Shown here: piece after piece, positions 8,722 to 18,207 of the stretch
Position numbering within the stretch: the first letter of the stretch is position 1
Layout: every line of letters starts with the position of its first letter
Origin: Microbacterium sp. LWH11-1.2
GTDB lineage: Bacteria; Actinomycetota; Actinomycetes; Actinomycetales; Microbacteriaceae
Assembly (NCBI RefSeq): GCF_038397745.1
Contig: NZ_CP151636.1
Coordinates: forward strand, 806,001 to 870,000
Direction: 5' to 3'
Length of the DNA stretch: 64,000 nt
Notes under the pieces: model-generated
The model's database searches: none
Told to the model about the DNA's origin: nothing
What the model saw: only the letters and a program-made list of their open reading frames with translations
Made by a program: the position numbers and the translations under genes

Positions 8722-9345
8722 GTGGACAAGCAGACGACGACCGCCCTCCTTCGCGCGCACTTCTTCCCGCTCCTGAAGGCGCAGGGGTTCGCGCGCAACG
8801 GGGACGTGCTGCGCCGCGCCGACGACCCGGTCGTGCACGTCGTCGAGGTCGTGCACCAGCCGCGGCGCGGCGTCTTCCGCATCGACGTGGGCGTGCATCT
8901 GACTCTGTTGGGCGACATCTCCGGTCACGTCATCGATCCGACGAAGATCCGCGAAGCGGACTGCGCCTGGCGGTCGTCGATCATCCCCGGGTTCCGCAAC
9001 AATCACGACCCCGACTTCGTCTACGGTTCGACCGCCGAGGAGGCGCAGGAGTCGGTGTCGTTCCTCGTCTCGGAGTGGGACCGGCAGTCCAGCGCCTTCT
9101 TCGGCCGGCTCGCCACCTGGCCGCAGGACTTCCACGAGGCGGCGCGCGCGGCAGTGGTCGATCCTCCGCATCCGGCCCACCTGCTCACCTGGGCGCGGGT
9201 CGCGGCGCTGGCCGGTGACCTCGAGCTCGCCCGTCGCTGCGCCGAGATCTCCCTGCCGAGCGTGCCCGAGCGCGCGACCGGGCTTCGTGCCGACCTCGAG
9301 GCGATCGTGAACGACCCGAGCACGGCGGTGCCGCAACTGCGCTGA
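8722..9345 (+). CDS. DUF4304 domain-containing protein
   Basis: A 207-residue soluble protein whose N-terminal half (FFPLLKAQGFARNGDVLRR, then a beta-rich run with FRIDVGVHL) matches DUF4304, a family of unknown function found near polymorphic-toxin immunity genes and elsewhere. GTG 8722 follows TACGAT (8710-8715) by exactly six bases with no ribosome-binding site, so the message is probably leaderless. It faces the dehydrogenase gene across a strong hairpin. Confidence 0.72.
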   Translation: MDKQTTTALLRAHFFPLLKAQGFARNGDVLRRADDPVVHVVEVVHQPRRGVFRIDVGVHLTLLGDISGHVIDPTKIREADCAWRSSIIPGFRNNHDPDFVYGSTAEEAQESVSFLVSEWDRQSSAFFGRLATWPQDFHEAARAAVVDPPHPAHLLTWARVAALAGDLELARRCAEISLPSVPERATGLRADLEAIVNDPSTAVPQLR

Positions 9346-9367
9346 TGGTCCTCGGCGGTACGCGTCG

Positions 9368-9440
9368 TCGGGAGGAGTTCGCCGCGTCGGGCGGAGGTTT
9401 TCCGTGCGCACGTCCGCCCGACGGCGGGAACTCCTCCCGA
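9368..9440. repeat. Convergent-gap hairpin (GGAGGAG family)
   Basis: Arms 9368-9395 and 9413-9440 are 28 bp each and pair at 25 positions, around a 17-base loop. The outer end is TCGGGAGGAGTTC / GAACTCCTCCCGA. It fills the gap between the ends of two converging genes and can form a stem on either strand, so it probably terminates both. The GGAGGAG-N-CTCCTCC outer arms resemble the hairpins at 19132, 40362 and 58233. Confidence 0.7.
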
Positions 9441-9461
9441 ACGAGTGGGCCGAGGCGATCC

Positions 9462-10544
9462 CTACCCCGCGACGGCCTCCGCGATCGCGGCACCGAGCTC
9501 GACCGTGGTCGCCGTGCCGCCGAGGTCGGGGGTGAAGGGCGCGACATCCGCTCCGCGGGCGAGCACGTCCTCGATCGCGGCGAGCACGGCGGCTCCGGCA
9601 TCCGGGTGGCCCAGGTGCTCGAGCATCATGGCGCCGCACCAGATCTGCCCGATCGGGTTCGCGATGCCGCGCCCGGCGATGTCGGGAGCCGAGCCGTGCA
9701 CAGGCTCGAACAGGCTGGGGAAGTCACCTTCGGGGTTGATATTGGCGCTCGGCGCGATGCCGATCGTCCCGGTGCAGGCGGGACCGAGATCGGAGAGGAT
9801 GTCGCCGAACAGGTTGCTCGCCACGACCACGTCGAACCAGTCGGGGTGCAGCACGAAGTTCGCCGTGAGGATGTCGATGTGGAACTGGTCGCGGCGCACC
9901 TCTGGGTAGTCGGCGCCGACCGCGGCGACGCGCTCATCCCAGTAGGGCATCGAGATCGAGATGCCGTTGCTCTTGGTCGCCGACGTCAGGTGCTTGGCCT
10001 CGCGGCGCTGCGCCAGGTCGTACGCGTAGCGCAGCACCCGGTCGACGCCGGTGCGCGTCATCACGGTCTCCTGCAGCACGAACTCGCGGTCGGTGCCCTC
10101 GAACATCCGGCCGCCGATCGAGGAGTACTCCCCCTCGGTGTTCTCGCGCACCACGTAGAAGTCGATGTCGCCCGGCTCACGACCGGCGAGCGGCGAGACC
10201 ACGCCGGGCATGAGCCGCACCGGCCGCAGGTTCACGTACTGGTCGAACGCGCGCCGGAACTGGATGAGGCTCCCCCACAGGCTCACGTGATCGGGCACGA
10301 CGTCGGGCCAGCCGACCGCCCCGAAGTAGATCGCATCGAAGCCGCGCAGCGTCTCGAACCAGTCGTCCGGCAGCATCCGCCCGTGCTGCTGCCAGTACGT
10401 CGCGCTCGCGAAGTCGAACTCCGTGAACTCGAGGTCGATGTCGAATCGGGACGCCGCGGCGCGCAGCACCCGCAGCCCTTCCGGCATCACCTCGGTGCCG
10501 ATGCCGTCTCCGGCGATCACGGCGATGCGGTGGGTGGTCGTCAT
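9462..10544 (-). CDS. Tartrate/D-malate dehydrogenase-type beta-decarboxylating dehydrogenase
   Basis: A 360-residue member of the isocitrate/isopropylmalate dehydrogenase family. It has AGDGIGTEVM (11-20), the NAD-loop segment FEPVHGSAPDIAGRGIANP and the Mg-binding DILSDL. The sequence WGSLIQFRRAFDQYVNLRPV is closer to tartrate dehydrogenase/decarboxylase (TtuC) and D-malate dehydrogenase (DmlA) than to LeuB. The start has GGAAGG upstream. It is the last gene of the leftward peptide-transport unit, 50 bp after the ATPase, an unusual partner. Which 2-hydroxy acid it uses is not decided by sequence. Confidence 0.82.
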   Translation of the reverse strand: MTTTHRIAVIAGDGIGTEVMPEGLRVLRAAASRFDIDLEFTEFDFASATYWQQHGRMLPDDWFETLRGFDAIYFGAVGWPDVVPDHVSLWGSLIQFRRAFDQYVNLRPVRLMPGVVSPLAGREPGDIDFYVVRENTEGEYSSIGGRMFEGTDREFVLQETVMTRTGVDRVLRYAYDLAQRREAKHLTSATKSNGISISMPYWDERVAAVGADYPEVRRDQFHIDILTANFVLHPDWFDVVVASNLFGDILSDLGPACTGTIGIAPSANINPEGDFPSLFEPVHGSAPDIAGRGIANPIGQIWCGAMMLEHLGHPDAGAAVLAAIEDVLARGADVAPFTPDLGGTATTVELGAAIAEAVAG

Positions 10545-10593
10545 GGGGTTCCTTCCGGTTGCAGCAGGGCGATCGTTCCGGTCGAGGCGGGGG

Positions 10594-11577
10594 TCAGAGA
10601 ACGTCGAGCTCGTCGGGGTGATGGCAGGCGACCCGGTGGGTGCCGCCGTGGTCTTCGAGCTCGGGCACCACCTCGGCGCACACCTCGGTGGCCTTCCAGC
10701 AGCGGGTGCGGAAGCGGCATCCGCTCGGCGGTGACACCGGACTCGGCACGTCGCCGGTCAGCACGATGCGCTCGCGCGCCCGCTCGGCCCGCGGGTCGGG
10801 AACCGGGATCGCCGACAGCAGCGCCTGCGTGTACGGATGCCGGGGCCGCTCGTACAGGTCGTCGACGGGTCCTTCCTCCACGAGCTTGCCGAGGTACATG
10901 ACTCCGACGCGGTCGCTGAGGTGTCGCACCACGGACAGGTCGTGCGCGATGAACAGGTACGTGAGCCCGAGGTCGCGCTGCAGGTCGTCGAGCAGGTTCA
11001 GCACTCCGGCCTGCACGCTCACATCGAGGGCGCTGACGGGCTCGTCGAGCACGATCACCTCGGGCTCCACGGCGAGAGCCCTGGCGATGCCGAGCCGCTG
11101 CCGCTGACCTCCGGAGAACTCGTGCGGGAAGCGGTCGGCGTGCGCGGGGTTGAGCCCGACCTGCGCGAGCAGCTCCTCGACCCGGCGCTCGTGCTGACCG
11201 CGGTGCAGCCCGTGGATCGCGAGCGGCTCGGTCAGCGTCGCCCGCACGGACTTGCGCGGGTTGAGCGAGGCGTACGGGTCCTGGAACACGAACTGCACGC
11301 GCCGGCGCAGCGCCCGCAGCCGTCCGCCCTCGACGCCGGTGATGTCATCGGCGCCGAGCCGGATGGAGCCCCCGTCGCTGGTCTGCAGGCGGGCGACGCT
11401 GCGGCCGAGCGACGACTTGCCGCATCCGCTCTCGCCCACGAGGCCGAAGGTCTGTCCGCCGTCGATCGAGAGGCTGACGTCCGACACGGCCTGCACGACG
11501 TCGCGGGTCCGGCCGAAGAGACCGCCACCGACCTTGTACTCCTTGACGAGGTTCTGCACGGTCAGGCTCGTGCTCAT
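10594..11577 (-). CDS. Oligopeptide ABC transporter ATP-binding protein (OppF/DppF-like)
   Basis: A 327-residue ATPase of the peptide/nickel importer family. It has Walker A GESGCGKSS (48-56), the signature FSGGQRQRLGIARAL, Walker B VIVLDEPVSALD, and the C-terminal oligopeptide/dipeptide transporter domain with cysteines in PPSGCRFRTRCWKA. Together with the preceding ATPase it should form the heterodimeric motor of the importer. Its ATG overlaps the upstream stop by four bases (ATGA), pointing to translational coupling. Confidence 0.93.
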   Translation of the reverse strand: MSTSLTVQNLVKEYKVGGGLFGRTRDVVQAVSDVSLSIDGGQTFGLVGESGCGKSSLGRSVARLQTSDGGSIRLGADDITGVEGGRLRALRRRVQFVFQDPYASLNPRKSVRATLTEPLAIHGLHRGQHERRVEELLAQVGLNPAHADRFPHEFSGGQRQRLGIARALAVEPEVIVLDEPVSALDVSVQAGVLNLLDDLQRDLGLTYLFIAHDLSVVRHLSDRVGVMYLGKLVEEGPVDDLYERPRHPYTQALLSAIPVPDPRAERARERIVLTGDVPSPVSPPSGCRFRTRCWKATEVCAEVVPELEDHGGTHRVACHHPDELDVL

Positions 11578-12581
11578 GACGCCGCCTCCTTCTGCCATTC
11601 GTCCACGCGCACGCAGGCCGCTGTATGCCCGGAACCCACCGGCACCGCGGGCGGAACCGCGACATCGCACAGCCCCGCGACCGCGTGCGCGCAGCGCGGA
11701 GCGAAGCGGCACCCGGCAGGCCATGCGGTCGCCACCGGCGGCTGACCCGCGATCTGGTACAGCCTCTCGTCGCGCGACGCGCGCCGGTCGATCCGCGGCA
11801 GCGACGCCAGGAGCCCTGCCGTGTAGGGGTGCGCGGTCTCGTAGAAGAGCGGATCGACGTCGGCCGTCTCGACCAGCCCGCCCGCGTACATGACCATGAC
11901 CCGGTCGGCGGTGCCGGCGACGACGCCGAGGTCGTGGGTGATGAGCAGCACCGTCGTGCCGGTGCGGCGCTGCACCTCGCGCAGCACCTCGAGCACCTGC
12001 GCCTGCACGGTCACGTCGAGCGCGGTCGTCGGCTCGTCGGCGATCAGCAGGTCGGGTTCGTTGGCGATGCTCATCGCGATCATCACGCGCTGGCGCATGC
12101 CACCCGAGAACTCGTGCGGGTAGCGGTCGACGCGCAGTTCGGGCGAGGGGATGCCGACGACGTCCAGCAGCTCGACCGCCCGCGCCTTCCGCTCGGCCGG
12201 GGTGGTGTCGGGACGGTGCACGCGCACGGCCTCGATCAGCTGCTCGCCGACGCGCATGACCGGGTTGAGAGCGGTGAGCGCGTCCTGGAAGACCACGGCG
12301 ATGTCCTTGCCGCGCACCTCGCGCAGCGCGGCATCCGACATCCCCACCAGCTCGGTGCCCCGGAATCTGATCGACCCGGTGACGACCGCCTTCTTCGGCA
12401 GCAGCCCCATGATCGCCATCGCGGTCATCGACTTGCCGGATCCCGACTCCCCGACGATCCCGACCGTCTCTCCCTCGCGCAGCACGAACGACACGCCCTC
12501 GATGGCCCTGGCGAGTCCGGCATCCGTCGGGAAGCTGACCGACAGATCCTCGACCTCCAGCAGCACCTCGCCGCCGCTCAC
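11574..12581 (-). CDS. Oligopeptide ABC transporter ATP-binding protein (OppD/DppD-like)
   Basis: A 335-residue ATPase with Walker A GESGSGKS (44-51), signature [15 protein letters not shown], Walker [14 protein letters not shown] and the C-terminal Cys-containing oligopeptide domain ([13 protein letters not shown]), which in relatives can hold an iron-sulfur cluster. GTG 12581 overlaps the stop of the upstream permease by four bases (GTGA), and its own stop overlaps the next ATG. The paired D/F ATPases are normal for this importer class. Confidence 0.93.
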   Translation of the reverse strand: MSGGEVLLEVEDLSVSFPTDAGLARAIEGVSFVLREGETVGIVGESGSGKSMTAMAIMGLLPKKAVVTGSIRFRGTELVGMSDAALREVRGKDIAVVFQDALTALNPVMRVGEQLIEAVRVHRPDTTPAERKARAVELLDVVGIPSPELRVDRYPHEFSGGMRQRVMIAMSIANEPDLLIADEPTTALDVTVQAQVLEVLREVQRRTGTTVLLITHDLGVVAGTADRVMVMYAGGLVETADVDPLFYETAHPYTAGLLASLPRIDRRASRDERLYQIAGQPPVATAWPAGCRFAPRCAHAVAGLCDVAVPPAVPVGSGHTAACVRVDEWQKEAAS

Positions 12582-13480
12582 AGGTTCTTCCCCTGCGGGT
12601 CGAGCGCATCGCGCAGTCCGTCGCCGATGAAGTTCACGCACAGCACGGTCACGAGGATGAAGAGTCCGGGGAAGTACAGCAGGTACACCTGCGGGGTGCC
12701 GACGTAGCCTGCGGCCTGGCTGAGCATCGAGCCCCAGCTGGTCTGCGGCGGCTGCACCCCGAACCCGAGGAAGCTCAGCGTCGACTCCGCGATGATCGAG
12801 GATGCCACGGCCAGGCTCATCGCGACCACGATCACCCCGGCGAGGTTCGGCAGCAGGTGCGAGACGACGATGCGGATGCCGGATGCTCCGATGCCGCGTG
12901 CCGCGTCGATGAAGTCCTTCTCGCGGAGGGACAGCACCTGCGCCCGCACGACCCGGGCGATGTAGGTCCAGCCGAGCGCCGTGAGCGCGAGGACGATGGT
13001 CGTCGGCGAGGGCCCGAGCCCCTGCAGGATCACCGCGAGCAGGGCGATCGCGGGGACGATGAGGAAGAGGTCGGTGATGCGCATGATGAGCTCGCCGATC
13101 CAGCCGCCGACGTAGCCCGAGATCGCGCCGAGGGCCGTGCCGACGACGGTCGCGAGCAGGGCGACGGCGAGGCCGATCGCGAGCGAGATCTGGCCGGAGA
13201 AGAGGATCTCGCTGAGGTAGTCGCGGCCGAGCTCGTCGGTTCCGAGCCAGTGCGCCCCCGAGGGCGGGGTGGGCCCGGTGAGGAGGTCCTGCTGCCCCTG
13301 CGGATAAGGAGCGATCCAGCCGGCGCCGAAGCACGCGATCAGCAGGATCACCAGCACGATCAGGCTCACCACGCCGAGTCGGTGCCGCAGGAAGCCCTTC
13401 AACAGCTGACGGGTGGGCGCCTTCTGCGGCTCCTGCTCGGCGAGCAGCTCCTCGCGCCCCGCGATGCCGGCACCGCTCAT
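12578..13480 (-). CDS. Oligopeptide ABC transporter permease (OppC/DppC-like)
   Basis: A 300-residue inner-membrane permease. The cytosolic N-terminus leads to the first helix (GVVSLIVLVILLIACFGAG), then the OppC-type HWLGTDELGRD segment, four or five more helices, and the EAA-like loop DFIDAARGIGASGIRIVVSH that contacts the ATPases. It overlaps both neighbours by four bases. The substrate of the transporter is inferred to be peptides from the adjoining peptidase. Confidence 0.93.
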   Translation of the reverse strand: MSGAGIAGREELLAEQEPQKAPTRQLLKGFLRHRLGVVSLIVLVILLIACFGAGWIAPYPQGQQDLLTGPTPPSGAHWLGTDELGRDYLSEILFSGQISLAIGLAVALLATVVGTALGAISGYVGGWIGELIMRITDLFLIVPAIALLAVILQGLGPSPTTIVLALTALGWTYIARVVRAQVLSLREKDFIDAARGIGASGIRIVVSHLLPNLAGVIVVAMSLAVASSIIAESTLSFLGFGVQPPQTSWGSMLSQAAGYVGTPQVYLLYFPGLFILVTVLCVNFIGDGLRDALDPQGKNL

Positions 13481-14442
13481 GACAGTCTCACTCTCGGGTC
13501 GAGCACCGCGTAGGCGATGTCGGCGACCAGGTTGCAGATCACGACCGCCACGGCGACCACGATCATCCAGGGCAGCAGCACGAACACGTCGCCCGCGACG
13601 AGCGACTGCAGGAACAGACGCCCCATGCCGGGGATCGCGAAGATCTGCTCGGTGACCACGAGCCCGCCGATGAGGATCGCCGCATCGAGCGCGACGACCG
13701 TGACGAACGGGGCGAGCGAGTTGCGCACCGCGTGCCGCCAGATCACCTGGCGGCGCGGCACGCCCTTCGCCCGGGCCGTGCGCACGTAGTCGCTCGAGAG
13801 CGCATCGAGCATCGCGGCACGGCCGAACCGGCTCCACGACGCGATGAGGGCGATCATGAGCGCGGCGACGGGCAGGATCAGATGGCGGATGTAGTCGAGC
13901 ACGCCGGTCTGCCCCGGCGAGTTGAGCCCGATGAAGTACAGCGGCGGCTCGCTGAGCCCGAACGCCTCCTTCGGCCAGACCGCGAACGTCTGGATGAGGA
14001 TGAGGCCGAACCAGAACGCCGGCATCGCGATGCCGAGGTACGAGGCACCCGTGAGCAGATTGTCGCCCAGGGAGTACTGCCGCACCGCCGAGTAGACGCT
14101 CACGCCGCCCGCGATGAGGACCGCGATCAGCAGCCCCCAGAACGCCAGCTGCAGCGTGGGCCACAGCGCCTCGCCGATCAGCGGGAGCACCGGGGTGCCG
14201 GTGCGGGTGCTCAGACCCCAGTCCCCGACGACCATCGACCGCAGCCAGAGGAAGTACTGCTCGGGGATCGAGCGATCCAGGCCCAGCCGCTCGATCTCGC
14301 GGGAGAGAGCGGTCGGATCCTGCGCCAGGCGGAGCTTGGCGAGGGGGTCGAACGTCGCTCGCACCGCCCAGAACAGCACGAAGGAGGCGACGAGGATCAC
14401 CGGGATCGAGTAAAGCACCCGTCGTGTGATGAACGTGATCAT
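13477..14442 (-). CDS. Oligopeptide ABC transporter permease (OppB/DppB-like)
   Basis: A 321-residue permease that begins with the typical MITFITRRVLYSIPVI helix, has a large extracytoplasmic loop, and carries the EAA loop SSDYVRTARAKGVPRRQVIW. It ends YAVLDPRVRLS, the classical OppB tail. AAGGAGGCGACGTC upstream of the ATG is a strong site. It follows the binding-protein gene by 43 bp and overlaps the second permease by four bases. Confidence 0.94.
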   Translation of the reverse strand: MITFITRRVLYSIPVILVASFVLFWAVRATFDPLAKLRLAQDPTALSREIERLGLDRSIPEQYFLWLRSMVVGDWGLSTRTGTPVLPLIGEALWPTLQLAFWGLLIAVLIAGGVSVYSAVRQYSLGDNLLTGASYLGIAMPAFWFGLILIQTFAVWPKEAFGLSEPPLYFIGLNSPGQTGVLDYIRHLILPVAALMIALIASWSRFGRAAMLDALSSDYVRTARAKGVPRRQVIWRHAVRNSLAPFVTVVALDAAILIGGLVVTEQIFAIPGMGRLFLQSLVAGDVFVLLPWMIVVAVAVVICNLVADIAYAVLDPRVRLS

Positions 14443-14485
14443 GACGTCGCCTCCTTCCTGTCCGCGTCCGTGTCCGACCGCGGGC

Positions 14486-16198
14486 TCAGCCCGCGAGTCC
14501 CCACTCGGCGAGGTTCCAGAACGGACCCTCCATGGGGTTGATCTGCAGCGGACCGCCGATCTTCTCGTCCCACAGCAGCACGTTCGGCACGGTGTCGAGC
14601 GGGAGAGACGGCACGTTCTCGGCGATCAGCGCGTCGGCCTCGTGCGAGACCTCGATGCGGGCATCCGTGTCGATCTCGTTGTCGACCTGGCTGAGCAGAT
14701 CGTCGAGTCCGGGGATGTTCGTGCGATAGAAGTTGATGCCGGAGAAGCCGTTCGCCTCGCTGGGGATGTTGACCGACGAGAAGGTCGCGCTGAGCGTGGG
14801 GTCGGCGAAGGTGTCGACGAGCGCCCAGATGCCGGCCTGGAAATCGCCCTCGGGAGCGATCGTGCCGAACAGGTCGGCAGGGGTGACCTGGTCGATCGTC
14901 ATCTCGAATCCGGCATCCGCCAGCTGCGACTGCAGCACCTGCACCGTGAGGTCGCGGCGCTTGTTGCCGGCGAGAGTCTTGATCGAGAAGGTCGCGGTCT
15001 CGCCGCCCTTTGCCCAGACGCCGTCGCCGTTCTTCTTCCAGCCGTCGCCCTCCATCAGCTCGTCGACCTTGTCGAGATCGAGCGAGTACTGCGAGAAGTC
15101 GTCGGATGCGAACGGCGCGACCATGGGCGAGTTGAAGCTCTGCTGCGCCTCATCGATGCCGAGGCTGCCGAACAGGCGCTTCACGATGGCGTCGCGGTCG
15201 ATCGAGTAGGCGAGCGCCTGGCGCACGGCGACCGAGTCGAAGGGGGCGGCGGCGTTGTTCAGCCAGATCGCCTCGAGGTTGCCGCTGCGGGCGTCGACCT
15301 GGGACTTGATGCCGGGGAGCCCCGCCTCGATCTGCGTGAGGGCGTCGAGCTGCGGCGACGGGTAGAGGGCGCTGACCTGTCCGCTCTTGAGGGCCTGGAA
15401 CGCGGCGGTCGTGTCGGGGAGGAAGAGGAACGTGACCTTGTCGAGGTGCGGCTTCTCGCCCCAGTAGTTCTCGTTCGGCACGAGCGTGACCGAGGTGCCC
15501 CTGGTCCACTTCTCGATCTTCCAGGGCCCGCCGCTGAAGTCGTAGCCCTCGGCCATGATCGCCGCGCGATCCTGACCCTCGAGCAGGTGCGAGGGCATCA
15601 CGCCGTACACGCTGAAGAGCGTGCGCCATCCCGCATACGTGGAGTTCAGCGTGACGACGACGGTCTTCGGATCGCTCGCGTCGATCGCGGTGATGCGGTC
15701 GTAGCCGGTCTTGTCGAAGATGTCGTCGCCGTCGCGGATCTGCAGCGCGGTGTACTCGAAGTCGGCCGAGGTGATGGGCTCGCCGTCGGACCACACCGCG
15801 TCGGGGTTGATCTCGTAGGTGATGGTCTGCGTGCCGTCGGCGGCGACCTCGGTGGTGGGCTCGCCCGTGACGAGATCCGAGGCCACCGGCTGCCACTCGT
15901 CGTCGACGAGGCGGGTCTGGAAGACACCGGGCATGGTCGGGATCTGCATGATGTACGAGCCCCAGATGGAGCCGCCGCAGGTGGCGATCCAGTCGGTGCA
16001 GTCCGGCTCCTGCTCGGCGCCGATGACGATCTCGCCGCCGTCGACGACGGCGACCTCCTCGTTCGTCTCGGTCGGGGCGGGCGACGGGCTGCAGGCGGCC
16101 AGGGAGCCGATGAGCGCGGCCGCGGTCAGAGCAGCGAGGATGCCGCGACGGGAAGGCCGGGAAGAGGGTACAGCGGTGCGAAGCAGTGATTTCGACAT
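14486..16198 (-). CDS. Peptide ABC transporter substrate-binding lipoprotein (family 5)
   Basis: A 570-residue extracellular solute-binding protein of the OppA/DppA family. The signal sequence has twin arginines (SRRGILAAL, 16-24) and a lipobox LAAC (33-36), so it should be lipid-anchored at Cys36, perhaps exported by Tat. Core family features include the YEINPDAVWSDGEPITSADF stretch. It opens the transporter part of the leftward unit, 107 bp after the S9 peptidase stop. Binding protein plus peptidase suggests uptake of oligopeptides. Confidence 0.92.
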   Translation of the reverse strand: MSKSLLRTAVPSSRPSRRGILAALTAAALIGSLAACSPSPAPTETNEEVAVVDGGEIVIGAEQEPDCTDWIATCGGSIWGSYIMQIPTMPGVFQTRLVDDEWQPVASDLVTGEPTTEVAADGTQTITYEINPDAVWSDGEPITSADFEYTALQIRDGDDIFDKTGYDRITAIDASDPKTVVVTLNSTYAGWRTLFSVYGVMPSHLLEGQDRAAIMAEGYDFSGGPWKIEKWTRGTSVTLVPNENYWGEKPHLDKVTFLFLPDTTAAFQALKSGQVSALYPSPQLDALTQIEAGLPGIKSQVDARSGNLEAIWLNNAAAPFDSVAVRQALAYSIDRDAIVKRLFGSLGIDEAQQSFNSPMVAPFASDDFSQYSLDLDKVDELMEGDGWKKNGDGVWAKGGETATFSIKTLAGNKRRDLTVQVLQSQLADAGFEMTIDQVTPADLFGTIAPEGDFQAGIWALVDTFADPTLSATFSSVNIPSEANGFSGINFYRTNIPGLDDLLSQVDNEIDTDARIEVSHEADALIAENVPSLPLDTVPNVLLWDEKIGGPLQINPMEGPFWNLAEWGLAG

Positions 16199-16305
16199 GG
16201 ACGGATCTCCAGTGAGCGTGCGACGAAGGAACAGTGCAAGAGGTGCTGTGGTGCGGGTGGTGGTCTGACTCTAGAGCCGACCGGAAGAGATAGCAAGCAC
16301 TTTAG

Positions 16306-18165
16306 TCAATGTTCATGACTAGGAGCGATGCCAGTGGCGTCCCAGCGCTCTCCGGCAAGGGTGCGGAGGGCCAGTTCCTGCATGCGGCGCTGGTCGTGAG
16401 CGGCGCCTTCGAGCCCGGTGGGCTCATGCCCGCCCTCGAAGATGTCGAGCACGGCGTCCCCGCCGCCGGCGCGCAGCCGGTCGACGTAACCCTGCACGCC
16501 CACCACCGGGGTGCGGGTGTCGATCGAGCCCTGATTGATCCAGACCGAGGCGCGCACGTCATCGAGGTACGAGATCGCCGAGAAGCGGGAGACGAGCTCG
16601 GGCGGGACCCACGAGCTCCAGACCGAGCGCACGGCCGGATTCATGGCCTGGATGGTCACCGACCAGTCGGCGACCGCCACGTGGGCGAGGCCGCCGGCGA
16701 ACAGCTCCGGAAGCCGGCCGACGCTCAGCAGCGTCATGTGACCGCCATACGAGGCACCGGTGATGAAGGTCGATGCGGGGTCGGCGAGACCCTGCTCGCG
16801 GAGCCAGGCGATCGCTGCGGCGACGTCCTCGATCTCGCGGTCGCCGCCGACGTTCCAGAATCCCTCGCGGAAGTCGCGGCCGAAGGTCACGGAGCCGCGG
16901 TAGTTGAGCGACGCGAAGGCGAAGCCGGCCTCCAGCCACGCCTGCGCGGCCGGGTCGTACCGATCGACCGTGACCAGGTTCGGCCCGCCGTGGATCTCGA
17001 GGATCGTGCCGATCGGCTCGCGATCGGCGGGGCGCCCCGACCACAGCTGCACCCGGGTGCCGTCGGCGCTCGTGACCAGGGTCGAGGCGAGCGGCCGCCC
17101 CGGCGGCACGGGCGCGGGGGCGATCAGCGTCGTCTCGGTGCCATCGTCGGCGATCTCCGTGACGTGCAGCGGCACCGCCCAGCTCGAGCGCAGGGCGCGG
17201 ACGGCGCCGCTCGGCGCGTAATACGACGTCCAGTAGTGCGGATGCAGGTTCGCGACGTCGGGCTCCACGAAGCTGCCGCCTTCGCGCACGATCCGCACCG
17301 AGCCGTCCGCCTCGTCGATCTCGAGCAGACGATGGATGCCGGCGTCGACGTGCACCGCGAGGAGGCGCCCGCTCGGCGCATGCCAGTCGAGCGCGATCAC
17401 CTCTCCGGCGAGCGCGGGCAGGTCGAAGTCCTGACGGGCGCCGGTACGGACGTTCCAGATCGCGGGACGCGAGAAGCCGCTCCGCTCGGTGTTGAGCAGC
17501 AGGCGCTCGTCGCCGGGGAGGGACGAGAACCGCACCGCGCGGACCGGGCCGTCGGGGAGGTCGTCGAGCGTCGCGACGGTCCCGCCGGTCGCGGCATCCA
17601 CCACCGTGATGCGAGGACGACGGATGCCGGGATTGTGATCGGTCGTGTCGATCGACACCAGCGTCGCGTCGGACGAGGGCTTCCCGAACCAGGCCTCGAT
17701 CGGGTTCGAGTACACGACCGTCGGCTCGCCCCAGGGGGCAGCCGGGATCGTCAGCACATGGAAGCCCTCCTCGTCGACGACCGTGGCGATGAGCGCGGAG
17801 CCGTCGAACGAGAACTCCAGCCCGCGGAGGACATAGGGCTCGCGTCCGGGCGTGAGCGCGATGCGCTCGGATCCGTCGACGGATGTCGCGACGAGAGCAC
17901 CGACCTCGGAGCCGCCGCCGTCGTCGAGGTCGACGACCCAGCGCCCGTCCGGCGCGACGATCGCCCCCATGCTCACCGCGAACGGCAGCAGCTCCCCCGG
18001 GGCATCCGGCGCATGCCAGAGGCGTCCGCGCGCGCCGTCGGGGTGGTTCTCGACCACGAGAGCCGCGTCGGACCCGCCCGCGGCGGGGCGCACGGTCATG
18101 AGGTACGGCACGGCGAAGCGCTGATCGATCGTCGCTGCCGTCGAGTCTTCCGGGGTGTGCAGCAT
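16306..18165 (-). CDS. S9 family peptidase (prolyl oligopeptidase type)
   Basis: A 619-residue enzyme with a beta-propeller N-terminal part and a C-terminal alpha/beta hydrolase domain. It shows HGGPN (392-396, oxyanion region), the nucleophile Ser472 in GASYGG, and acid and base at Asp549 (NQGSID) and His580 (FEGGH). No signal peptide is seen, so it should cut peptides after import. It is the first gene of a leftward unit continuing into a family-5 peptide importer. GGAG lies upstream of ATG 18165. A motif shared with the hydrolase promoter lies at 18194-18207. Confidence 0.92.
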   Translation of the reverse strand: MLHTPEDSTAATIDQRFAVPYLMTVRPAAGGSDAALVVENHPDGARGRLWHAPDAPGELLPFAVSMGAIVAPDGRWVVDLDDGGGSEVGALVATSVDGSERIALTPGREPYVLRGLEFSFDGSALIATVVDEEGFHVLTIPAAPWGEPTVVYSNPIEAWFGKPSSDATLVSIDTTDHNPGIRRPRITVVDAATGGTVATLDDLPDGPVRAVRFSSLPGDERLLLNTERSGFSRPAIWNVRTGARQDFDLPALAGEVIALDWHAPSGRLLAVHVDAGIHRLLEIDEADGSVRIVREGGSFVEPDVANLHPHYWTSYYAPSGAVRALRSSWAVPLHVTEIADDGTETTLIAPAPVPPGRPLASTLVTSADGTRVQLWSGRPADREPIGTILEIHGGPNLVTVDRYDPAAQAWLEAGFAFASLNYRGSVTFGRDFREGFWNVGGDREIEDVAAAIAWLREQGLADPASTFITGASYGGHMTLLSVGRLPELFAGGLAHVAVADWSVTIQAMNPAVRSVWSSWVPPELVSRFSAISYLDDVRASVWINQGSIDTRTPVVGVQGYVDRLRAGGGDAVLDIFEGGHEPTGLEGAAHDQRRMQELALRTLAGERWDATGIAPSHEH

Positions 18166-18193
18166 CCTTGCTTCTCCTCGTCGTCGCCAATGC

Positions 18194-18207
18194 CGTTGAC
18201 TATAGCA
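18194..18207 (-). promoter_or_regulatory. Shared 14-base motif at the S9 peptidase promoter
   Basis: On the minus strand this reads TGCTATAGTCAACG and is identical to 21508-21521, upstream of the alpha/beta hydrolase gene. It contains a TATAGT -10-like box. Here it is embedded in an inverted repeat GCCAATGC-N11-GCATTGGC (18186-18212). The TetR-family gene starting at 18335 is divergent and the obvious candidate ligand. Binding is inferred. Confidence 0.5.

Noticed and set aside
16290..16312. TTAGTCAATG as a third copy of the shared motif before the binding-protein gene
   Set aside because: It overlaps the S9 peptidase stop codon and matches the 14-base motif only partly.
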